A stretch of 64,000 nucleotides of DNA from an uncultured Bacteroidota bacterium. GTDB taxonomy: Bacteria; Bacteroidota; Bacteroidia; Bacteroidales; P3. The translations under genes were made by a program, and so were the position numbers. Numbering within the stretch: the first letter of the stretch is position 1; each line of letters begins with the position of its first letter. The notes beneath the pieces are model-generated. The model was not told where the DNA came from, did not search any database, and saw only the letters and a program-made list of their open reading frames with translations. Shown one piece after another: positions 1 to 6,778 of this stretch. The stretch spans positions 154,669 through 218,668 of the forward strand of contig CACYJU010000003.1 in assembly GCA_902774845.1 (NCBI GenBank). The letters are read 5' to 3'.

Positions 1-942
1 CTCTTCAGCCACCTCTTTGGTGATGGTGCGGTTAGTGATAAGCACCCCGCCGAAAGCTGATACCGGGTCGCCCGCCAACGCCATCTTCCAAGCTTCAAGC
101 AAGGTGTCAGCCGTAGCCATTCCGCAGGCGTTGTTGTGTTTCAGTATGGCGAAGGCTGTGTCGTTGAAGTCGTCTATCAGCGAGCAAGCGGCGTCGATGT
201 CGCCCAGGTTGTTGTAGCTTATCTCCTTGCCGTTGAGTTTGGTGAAGCAGGCTTCCAGGTCGCCATAGTAAAAACCTTTCTGGTGGGGGTTCTCGCCATA
301 GCGCAACGGCACGGCCTGCAGGCAGCTCTGCTTGAAGGCTGCTATCTCTTCGGTGCGGTTGAAGTAGTTGAAGATGGCGGTATCGTAGTTCGAACTCACG
401 TTGAAAGCGTAGGCGGCAAAGCGATGACGCTCTTCGAGTGTAGTACCGCCTTCGTTGTTGCGGTAGAGCTCCAGGAATTCGGCATAGTGGTTTACTGCCG
501 GAACGATGATGACATCCTTGAAGTTCTTGGCTGCCGCACGGATGAGTGAGATGCCTCCGATGTCTATCTTCTCGATGATATCCTGCTCGGGGGCGTTGCT
601 GGCCACCGTCTGCTCAAACGGGTAGAGGTCTACGATGACCAGGTCTATCTCGGGTATCTCGTACTCTTTCAGCTGCTCGTTGTCGCTGAAGATGTCGCGA
701 CGGCTCAGTATTCCGCCGAACACCTTAGGATGCAACGTCTTCACCCTTCCGCCCAATATCGAAGGATATCCCGTGAGAGACTCCACAGCCACAGGCTCTA
801 TGCCCAGGTCGTGGATAAACTTGTAGGTTCCTCCGGTGGAGTATATCGTTACTCCGTTCTTGTCCAGTTCGCGTACGATGTCTTCAAGGCCGTCTTTGTA
901 GTAGACGGAGATTAATGCACTTTTTATTTTTTTTGTTTCCAT
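1..942 (-). CDS. purH: PurH, bifunctional AICAR formyltransferase/IMP cyclohydrolase (3' end cut off by the window)
   Basis: Catalyses the last two steps of IMP synthesis in the cytoplasm. Translation on the minus strand from the ATG at 940-942 gives 314 residues without a stop before the window edge; the family is usually about 510 residues, so roughly the last 200 are missing. The N-terminal methylglyoxal-synthase-like cyclohydrolase domain is complete (STGGTYKF near residue 35, GGRVKTLHPKVFGG near 65). The formyltransferase domain begins after residue 200 and contains the KHNNACG motif at K268-H269, the conserved catalytic Lys-His region. It lies 44 bases downstream of pfkA on the same strand and may share its transcript. 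Identification is secure; only the C-terminus is unseen. Confidence 0.95.
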   Translation of the reverse strand, partial: METKKIKSALISVYYKDGLEDIVRELDKNGVTIYSTGGTYKFIHDLGIEPVAVESLTGYPSILGGRVKTLHPKVFGGILSRRDIFSDNEQLKEYEIPEIDLVIVDLYPFEQTVASNAPEQDIIEKIDIGGISLIRAAAKNFKDVIIVPAVNHYAEFLELYRNNEGGTTLEERHRFAAYAFNVSSNYDTAIFNYFNRTEEIAAFKQSCLQAVPLRYGENPHQKGFYYGDLEACFTKLNGKEISYNNLGDIDAACSLIDDFNDTAFAILKHNNACGMATADTLLEAWKMALAGDPVSAFGGVLITNRTITKEVAEE

Positions 943-986
943 ATCTCTTATAATTAATCGCCCTATGCGGGCACGCACTCATTTTC

Positions 987-2087
987 TCAGTCGCCGAATT
1001 CGATGCCCAACCCCTTGGCGGTATGCACCAGTCGGCTGTCGGGGCTCACAAGGTTCTGCTCTCTCACGGCCTCCTCAAGCGGTATTCCCACCACGTCAGG
1101 ATGATGGTAGGCCACCATCTGGCCGAACTTGCCTTCGAGCACAAACTCCATAGCCCTCACTCCGAACTCGCTCGCCAGCACTCTGTCGAAAGCGATAGGC
1201 GTGCCGCCGCGCTGTAGGTGTCCGAGTATGGTGCAACGTATGTCGTGCTCCACTCCGGCCGCCTTCAGGTCGGCTGCCAGCTGCTCGGCTATGCCGCCCA
1301 GCTTGATATGCTGATATCCCACCTCGCCGGTCACCGTTCCCGTAACCGTTCCGCCTGCCGGCACAGCTCCTTCGGCCACCACGATGATGCAGTAACCGTG
1401 ACGTTTGTTGTAGCGCTGCTCTATCTTCTGCTTTATCTTCTCTATGTTGTACGGTATCTCAGGAATGATGCACACATCCGCTCCGCCGGCTATCGCGCTA
1501 TGCAACGCTATCCATCCCGCATCGCGTCCCATCACCTCCATGATGAACACTCGGTTGTGCGAGGCAGCTGTGGTTACCAGCTTGTCTATCGCCTCGGTGC
1601 ATATCTGTACTGCCGTCTGGAATCCGAAGGTGTAGTCGGTCAGCGACAAGTCATTGTCTATCGTCTTGGGCACACCCACGATTTTCAGACCCTTCTGCGC
1701 CAATCCGAGCGAGATCCTCTGCGAGCCGTCGCCTCCGATGTTTATCACCGCGTCGATGCCGAGGTACGAGAGCTTGCGTATCATCTCGTCGCTACGGTCC
1801 ACCGTCGTCCAACTGCCGTCGGGATTCTTCACCGGCCAGGCAAACGGACCGCCCTTGTTCGTGGTGCCCAATATCGTGCCGCCTTGTATCTGCAGCCCTT
1901 CCACGCTCTTCTCGTCGAGCACCCTTATCTCCGTAGGCTCGCGCAGCACTCCGTTGAACGACTCGATGCAGCCAACCACCTCCCAGTCATTCTCCTGTGA
2001 GGCGCGCTTCACGATGCCCCTTATCACAGCGTTCAATCCCGGACAGTCGCCGCCGCCTGTGAGAACCATAACTCGCTTAAGTGCCAT
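987..2087 (-). CDS. pfkA: 6-phosphofructokinase, group III type
   Basis: Phosphorylates fructose 6-phosphate in glycolysis. The 366 residues match the length of the group III (mixed ATP/PPi) branch better than the 320-residue classical bacterial enzyme. Motifs: GGGDCPGLN at 11-19 (phosphate-binding loop), GGDGS at 118-122, PKTIDND at 140-146 with catalytic D144, and MGRDAGW near 190 (substrate loop). Residue G121 is the small residue associated with ATP use, while K141 is the lysine typical of PPi-dependent and group III enzymes. The phosphoryl donor therefore cannot be fixed from sequence alone. A good promoter lies just upstream (2166-2196). purH follows 44 bases downstream. Confidence 0.93.
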   Translation of the reverse strand: MALKRVMVLTGGGDCPGLNAVIRGIVKRASQENDWEVVGCIESFNGVLREPTEIRVLDEKSVEGLQIQGGTILGTTNKGGPFAWPVKNPDGSWTTVDRSDEMIRKLSYLGIDAVINIGGDGSQRISLGLAQKGLKIVGVPKTIDNDLSLTDYTFGFQTAVQICTEAIDKLVTTAASHNRVFIMEVMGRDAGWIALHSAIAGGADVCIIPEIPYNIEKIKQKIEQRYNKRHGYCIIVVAEGAVPAGGTVTGTVTGEVGYQHIKLGGIAEQLAADLKAAGVEHDIRCTILGHLQRGGTPIAFDRVLASEFGVRAMEFVLEGKFGQMVAYHHPDVVGIPLEEAVREQNLVSPDSRLVHTAKGLGIEFGD

Positions 2088-2165
2088 AACAATTGATTAT
2101 TTATAGTTTTTTATTCCGTTGTTTTTCAGCTTGATTGATGCAATAAACAACACCTCCAAGTCGTA

Positions 2166-2196
2166 CAAAGATACATAAAAATAGTCATACCTACAA
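2166..2196 (-). promoter_or_regulatory. Promoter of pfkA (Bacteroidetes type)
   Basis: Reading the minus strand, TTG (2196-2194), 20 bases, then TATCTTTG (2173-2166) fit the Bacteroidetes sigma-ABfr consensus TTG...TAnnTTTG. The -7 element lies 79 bases from the pfkA start codon. Confidence 0.7.
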
Positions 2197-2370
2197 GTGC
2201 TTTTTATTATAATGTTGTTAACATCTGTCAACAACAAACCTCCAACCTCAATAATACACCAATTTCCCCACCCCGATAACTCCGCACTAACTCCGCACAA
2301 GCTCCGCATTCCCTGCCTCCAAACTTATACAAAGTCATACAAACACACAACCACATCCATCCTCAAAAAC

Positions 2371-2635
2371 CAACTGAGACTCTGAGACAAGAACATAATG
2401 CCCATTAGTAAAGGCAAAAAGTACGTCGTACACCTGCTTTTTAAAGGGGATTCAACCCACAACAGTCTCAAATCTCAGTCTCAGTTGAAATAAAAAACCA
2501 CCATCTAACTCTCAAATCCTCTCTTATTATTCTTATAATTAATTAATAATAAGATATATAGATGTAAATAAAGGTATATAGCGGAGAGATATGCATACCC
2601 ATCAAAAAACAACTGAGACTCTGAGACTGAGACTG
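2371..2635. repeat. Inverted-repeat module, copy 1 (GAGAC type)
   Basis: Three arms: forward CAACTGAGACTCTGAGAC (2371-2388), its inverted partner ending CTCAGTCTCAGTTG (2465-2487), and a second forward arm (2610-2635). Between the first two arms is a small hairpin core (AAAAAG...CTTTTT around 2416-2442). Between arms two and three is an AT-rich stretch beginning around TTATAATTAATTAATAATA. The layout and the intervening sequence match copy 2 about 573 bases further on. Function unknown; no reading frame spans it. Confidence 0.8.
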
Positions 2636-2855
2636 CATACATCTTACCATCTCATCTAAAATACTAAGTATCAGTAAATATAACATCGTAATACAATCAT
2701 CTCCTATTAAGAATCTCAAACAAAAACCTCAAATTGGCATTAAAAAACAGGCAAAAAAATATAAAAAGCTACCTTATTTACCCAATTTTAGCCAAAACAC
2801 CTTTCCAAACGACCATCTCAACTGCACTCAAAAATCATAATCAAGATCAAACTTT

Positions 2856-2921
2856 CCTATTACTTGCCTATCATCTCCCTATCACTTAACTATCATCTAA
2901 CTCCTATTAACCTCCCACCTC
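2856..2921. repeat. Six 11-bp direct repeats
   Basis: Consecutive 11-mers CCTATTACTTG, CCTATCATCTC, CCTATCACTTA, ACTATCATCTA, ACTCCTATTAA, CCTCCCACCTC. The units are degenerate but the 11-bp period is exact. They resemble the AACTCCC-N4 repeats at 15405 and 63776. Confidence 0.7.
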
Positions 2922-2943
2922 ATAACAACACCCATTCCACAAA

Positions 2944-3208
2944 CAACTGAAACGTCTGAAACCAAAGCTGACCGCCTCCTCTAAAAGGCCAAAAACACGT
3001 CTCACACGGGCCTTGTAGAGAAGTCCATCAGTCAACCGTTTCAGTTGTTTCAGTTTCAGTTTGATTTTTGAAGGATGTGCATATTTCAAATTTCACTTCC
3101 CTATAGTATATAATTAACTAATAACAAATATATTACATATATAAAGATTGAAAAGCACCCAAAACGATACCACTCAAAAAAAACAACTGAAACAACTGAA
3201 ACTGAAAC
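2944..3208. repeat. Inverted-repeat module, copy 2 (GAAAC type)
   Basis: Same three-arm plan as copy 1: forward CAACTGAAACGTCTGAAAC (2944-2962), inverted arm GTTTCAGTTGTTTCAGTTTC (from 3038 to 3063) and second forward arm (3184-3208). First-to-third arm distance is 240 bases against 239 in copy 1. The core contains AAGGCC...GGCCTT (about 2985-3014). The AT-rich stretch before arm three (TATAATTAACTAATAACAA) is recognisably related to that of copy 1. All arms carry GAAAC/GTTTC where copy 1 carries GAGAC/GTCTC, so pairing is kept. Confidence 0.8.
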
Positions 3209-3400
3209 ACCATCCACCACCAATCAATAACCAAAACCTTGATAATCAGCAAAAAGATGACAACTCATCCTCATTAATAACCATTCAACAGAAATGACTT
3301 ATACAAAAATACGTCTCATTTTTTTCAAAAAAATTGCAACATCTCTGACGGTTTTTCATCTTTTTTGTGACTAACTATAGTAGGAGATGTGAAAAAAACA

Positions 3401-3408
3401 TATCTTTG
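3401..3408 (+). promoter_or_regulatory. Promoter -7 element for the lipoprotein at 3452
   Basis: TATCTTTG 44 bases before the start codon fits the Bacteroidetes -7 consensus. No convincing -33 TTG at the usual distance. Confidence 0.5.
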
Positions 3409-3451
3409 CAATTACAAAAGTCTTTCTAAAAACTAATAAAAACCCAACAAC

Positions 3452-4483
3452 ATGAAAAAACTTGCATTTTTTCTGGTCACAATTGCCACTTTGGCCTTCT
3501 GCTCTTGCGACCCCAATGATGACACCGTGAACAACACCCTCCAGACCTCGCAGACTTCTGGCGGCTCTGGTGTAAATCCTGGTGGCAGTACGACCCCCGG
3601 CGGCAACAATCCTGGTAGCGACAATCCTGGCGGCACTGGCCCCACCTCCTCTATTGGCGGTTTCGACGAGAACGGTGCCTCCAACGCACTCTTCTCTATC
3701 GCCTCCGACCGTAAGGTGAAGCTTGCCAAAGGCAACCTGCAGTACCGTGCCTCAACGTCCACATGGCGCTTTGCGGAAAACCAATTCGATATCGTAGGCT
3801 CTGACAACGCTAACATCGCATCCGACTACAATGGATGGATCGACCTCTTTGGCTGGGGCACCAGCGGCTGGAACAGCGGAGCCAACGCCTACCTACCCTA
3901 TTCCACCCTCTCGGGCGAGGAAGACTACTGGGTTGGAGGCGAAGCGTACAACGGCCTAGTGGGCGAATATAGCAATGCCGACTGGGGTGTCTACAATGCC
4001 ATCGAAAACGGCGGCAACATGGCCGGAATGTGGCGTCTGCTCACTCGCGACGAGATGGGCTACCTCATTTTCGGCCGTCTGGCCTCTACTGTAAACGGTG
4101 TGGCAAACGCCCACTACGCCCCAGCTCAGGTGGCTGGCATAAACGGGATTCTCGTATTCCCCGACATCTACGTACATCCGAAAGAAGTGCCCGCCCCCGT
4201 TGGCATCAATTCTTACGATGCGGCTTATACCGATAATATCTACAACATCGAACAATGGTCGATGATGGAAAATGCGGGATGTGCCTTCCTTCCTGCCGCC
4301 GGATGTCGACAAGGTACTACCGTATCGGAAGTAAATGAATATCTGTACTATTGGACCTCAACTCCTTACTGCTTCGATGCGGCCGGCGTACTGATGATGC
4401 AGTACAGCGGCTACATCTCCATCTCCTACCTCATGGGGCGTGGCAGAGGTCAGTCGGTACGTCTTGTGATGGATGCAGAATAA
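3452..4483 (+). CDS. Secreted lipoprotein with FISUMP-like domain
   Basis: 343 residues, function unknown. The N-terminus is an SPII signal peptide ending in the lipobox FCSC, so the protein should be anchored in the envelope, probably at the surface. A Gly/Pro/Asn-rich linker (residues about 30-68) separates the anchor from a globular domain with KLAKGNLQYRASTSTWRFAE, GWIDLFGWGTSG, MWRLLTRDEMGYLIF and a C-terminal GRGQSVRLV. This pattern recurs in large paralogous families of Bacteroidales and Fibrobacter surface lipoproteins and is related to the FISUMP domain; that assignment is from memory of the family pattern. Own promoter at 3401. Transcription should end at the hairpin at 4504-4535, shared with the convergent gene at 4556. 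Confidence 0.75.
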   Translation: MKKLAFFLVTIATLAFCSCDPNDDTVNNTLQTSQTSGGSGVNPGGSTTPGGNNPGSDNPGGTGPTSSIGGFDENGASNALFSIASDRKVKLAKGNLQYRASTSTWRFAENQFDIVGSDNANIASDYNGWIDLFGWGTSGWNSGANAYLPYSTLSGEEDYWVGGEAYNGLVGEYSNADWGVYNAIENGGNMAGMWRLLTRDEMGYLIFGRLASTVNGVANAHYAPAQVAGINGILVFPDIYVHPKEVPAPVGINSYDAAYTDNIYNIEQWSMMENAGCAFLPAAGCRQGTTVSEVNEYLYYWTSTPYCFDAAGVLMMQYSGYISISYLMGRGRGQSVRLVMDAE

Positions 4484-4503
4484 AGTCTTTTCTAATAAAT
4501 AAC

Positions 4504-4535
4504 GAAGAGGACGTTCAATACTGAGCGTCCTCTTC
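4504..4535. terminator. Bidirectional terminator between convergent genes
   Basis: GAAGAGGACG (4504-4513) pairs perfectly with CGTCCTCTTC (4526-4535) around a short loop, and a T-rich stretch follows on the plus strand. It lies between the stop codons of the genes ending at 4483 (+) and 4556 (-). Confidence 0.75.
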
Positions 4536-4555
4536 TATTTTGTCTTATGCTATTC

Positions 4556-6238
4556 TTACTTGAAGCGGCGTGCTTGCCATCCTTCTTTTGCCTTGTTGCC
4601 AAGCACAATCTTGGGTTGCTGCAGCTTGCCTTGCAACGACGACTCGTAGTTAAGCTGGCGGTCGATGGTCTCAAAGAGCGTGCCGTAGTCGATATCGCCG
4701 CGGGTCCTCTTGATCTCTTTCAGCATGAAGTAGGTGAGGAATCCGTGATGCTGCTGGTCAAAACTGTAGGCTGCCTTATTCCAGTCAGCGGCGGCGAACA
4801 TGACAACGTCGTTACGTATACGCATACCTTTCATCTTCTTGGCTTTCTTCTTGATGGTGAAGAGTGAATGTCCGTTACGCTGAGTGCCGTCGAAACCGGC
4901 ATCAAGGATGAAGGTGAGGCTCTTGAACTTCACGCGGTTGAACCAGCTATTGCAGATGGTGTCGAGGGCGATACATTGCTTGATGAGGTTCTTGGATTCA
5001 CATTTCTTGAGCACCATATCGTCGGGCAGCGAGCTCTTGCCGTTGAAGGCTTTAATACCTGTGGCGTTGATGTCGGTGGGGATGATGTAAGGATTGAAGT
5101 TGGCATCCGTGAATCCGTGTCCGGCATAGTAGAGTATGATGTTGGCTTCGCCGTTGAGGGCAACGGTGATGTCCTTGAGCCAGTTGACTCCTTCGTTCTT
5201 GATAACCTCGGCGTTGGCATTACGAAGCAGCTTCACATGACGCTCAGGTATGCTGAGGGTCTTGACGCAATATTGATAGAAAATCTCTCCGTCGTTGTTT
5301 GCAAAAGGAACCGACGGCAGGGGTTTTGCATATTCGTAGTTGGTGATGATGAGGGCGAAGGTGTTGGCATTGGCGCCTGCCTCGTTGACGGGGATATTGA
5401 AGTCGACATACTCATCGTTGATGAGTCGGTTGTTCATCTCGGTCATAATCTCATCGAAAGCCCCATGCACGATAATCTCTATGCTGCTGCGACGGTATTG
5501 CGATCCCTCTTTGTCGTAGGTTTTGGTGATGAACTCATACTTATTGGTGGCGCGGCGCAACGATGCCACATTGGCTTCAAGGTAACCTTTCACACTCTGG
5601 GCGCGGAGGTAAGCCAGCTGGGCGTTGGTGGTGATACCCTCCTCTTTGTTCACCGAGATACGCACGTTCTCTCCGTTATAATTGGTGGGGCAGTATTTGA
5701 AATCACCATACTCGCCGTTATAGGGTATGTGGTTAATCTCTATGTCGTCGGTGGTGGCGGTGATACGCGTGGTTATGGATTTACCCTCGCGGAAGAGGTC
5801 CTTCGAGACTTCCTCCACCATTATCTTGGTGAGGTTGCAGATAGCTCGTGCCGAATTCGATGCGTTGTAGTCATAAACTCCTACAGGATAGTCGTCAGAC
5901 ACGCCTTCGATATGTTTGCAGTTGTAGGATATGTCGAAGATGTAGTTATACTCTCTGCGGCCGTCTTCTCTCAAGGCTTCGGCTATGTCGGTCTTGATGG
6001 TGACGAAGGTCTCGTCATAGAGTTTCTCCTCGTTGGGGAGGTTGATGAGAATCTGCTCGGCGCGCTTGGCCATAACCTGCTGGCGCTGCTGGATGTCCTG
6101 ACGCAGATAGTTCATGATGGCGTCGCGATACTGCGAGTTGATCGTAATCTCGGATGCCTTCTGTGCTTTAAGGTTAGTAGGACAGAAAACGGCGGTTAAC
6201 GCAAGAACCGCGATAGTGAGAATGTAATACTTCTTCAT
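4556..6238 (-). CDS. Caspase-fold (C14-like) protein with OmpA-like region, catalytic Cys replaced by Gly
   Basis: 560 residues with a signal peptide (cut after about KAQ, residue 26), so periplasmic or secreted. Residues about 205-258 (NAQLAYLRAQSVKGYL...SSIEIIVHG) resemble an OmpA-type peptidoglycan-binding segment. Residues about 290-480 have the caspase fold: ALIITNYEY first strand, ANNDGEIFYQY helix, IILYYAGHGF with His374, and FILDAGFDGTQ where active caspases have DACxxG. Position 448 is GGT (Gly), read directly from the bases, so the Cys nucleophile is absent and the protein is probably a pseudo-protease with a binding or scaffold role. A -7 box lies upstream at 6303-6310. The three-part combination is unusual; its partner is unknown. 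Confidence 0.78.
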   Translation of the reverse strand: MKKYYILTIAVLALTAVFCPTNLKAQKASEITINSQYRDAIMNYLRQDIQQRQQVMAKRAEQILINLPNEEKLYDETFVTIKTDIAEALREDGRREYNYIFDISYNCKHIEGVSDDYPVGVYDYNASNSARAICNLTKIMVEEVSKDLFREGKSITTRITATTDDIEINHIPYNGEYGDFKYCPTNYNGENVRISVNKEEGITTNAQLAYLRAQSVKGYLEANVASLRRATNKYEFITKTYDKEGSQYRRSSIEIIVHGAFDEIMTEMNNRLINDEYVDFNIPVNEAGANANTFALIITNYEYAKPLPSVPFANNDGEIFYQYCVKTLSIPERHVKLLRNANAEVIKNEGVNWLKDITVALNGEANIILYYAGHGFTDANFNPYIIPTDINATGIKAFNGKSSLPDDMVLKKCESKNLIKQCIALDTICNSWFNRVKFKSLTFILDAGFDGTQRNGHSLFTIKKKAKKMKGMRIRNDVVMFAAADWNKAAYSFDQQHHGFLTYFMLKEIKRTRGDIDYGTLFETIDRQLNYESSLQGKLQQPKIVLGNKAKEGWQARRFK

Positions 6239-6302
6239 TTATTACTGTATTTTTGAATTCTTGACTAGGTGCCTAATGGTTTATTATACGGATAATTGGG
6301 TG

Positions 6303-6310
6303 CAAAGATA
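6303..6310 (-). promoter_or_regulatory. Promoter -7 element of the caspase-like gene
   Basis: CAAAGATA on the plus strand reads TATCTTTG on the minus strand, 65 bases before the start codon at 6238. It separates this gene from the Bat operon upstream. No clear -33 element. Confidence 0.5.
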
Positions 6311-6323
6311 CAAAAAAATGTTA

Positions 6324-6755
6324 TTATTTTTGCAGTTCGTCGTCGAAAGTGTGTGATAGATGGAACGTGAAACGGCTCTGCAGACGCTTCCTACATAGAG
6401 CGAGAAGTCCCCAGTAGAGGGCAACGAAGGCTATAGTGGCAAGTGCACACCAAAGGTCGCCGACATATCGGTTGAGAATAATGAAAATGACTATCATTAG
6501 AACGGCTGGCAGTATGTATGCGATGGCTACAGCTTGAAGTCCCAGACTTTTGTTGATGCCTACCGTCACATTTTCTCCGATATGATAATCTTGCCAGTCG
6601 CTGGTCTTGATAGATATCTCTTTGGCTTTACTCTCGGCGAAACCGCACTTGCCATGGGCTTCACACGAGGAGCAGGCCGACTGCGACTCTATCCGTACCG
6701 TCACTTGTCCGTCGCCTACGGCTGTCACTATTCCATTATGTTGGGCTATGGTCAT
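6324..6755 (-). CDS. rseC: RseC/MucC-family inner membrane protein
   Basis: 143 residues. The N-terminal domain carries the family's cysteine cluster CSSCEAHGKC (C28, C31, C37), followed by two transmembrane segments (about 75-95 and 100-120) and a basic cytoplasmic tail. RseC/MucC proteins influence sigma-E signalling or SoxR reduction in Proteobacteria. In Bacteroidetes the family is usually found beside rnf genes, and its role there is not settled. Here it starts 23 bases after the end of the batD-batE fusion, so it is probably the last gene of the aerotolerance operon. That placement suggests a link to redox or envelope stress, which is inference. Confidence 0.82.
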   Translation of the reverse strand: MTIAQHNGIVTAVGDGQVTVRIESQSACSSCEAHGKCGFAESKAKEISIKTSDWQDYHIGENVTVGINKSLGLQAVAIAYILPAVLMIVIFIILNRYVGDLWCALATIAFVALYWGLLALCRKRLQSRFTFHLSHTFDDELQK

Positions 6756-6778
6756 TGCGAGATATATAAAACCTGTAA

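Larger units (their letters stand above)
2088..3451. other. Gene-free region of 1.36 kb
   Basis: No credible coding sequence. Reading frames are short, AT-rich and without recognisable domains. The region holds the pfkA promoter (2166-2196), a 10-bp near-perfect inverted repeat with a 2-base loop (2214-2223 with 2226-2235, one mismatch), two related repeat modules (2371-2635 and 2944-3208), six consecutive 11-bp units (2856-2921) and the promoter of the lipoprotein at 3452. Everything else is A/T-rich sequence without visible structure. Confidence 0.75.

Noticed and set aside
2907..3089. Small frames in the 2.1-3.4 kb spacer
   Set aside because: They run through the inverted-repeat modules, are AT-rich and have no conserved product.
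4868..6199. Antisense frame of 443 codons opposite the caspase-like gene
   Set aside because: Product is Val/Gly-rich with no signal peptide or motif; the minus-strand protein has recognisable domains and a promoter.
6324..6755. rnf operon linked to RseC
   Set aside because: RseC is often next to rnf genes in Bacteroidetes, but none are present here; it follows the Bat genes instead.
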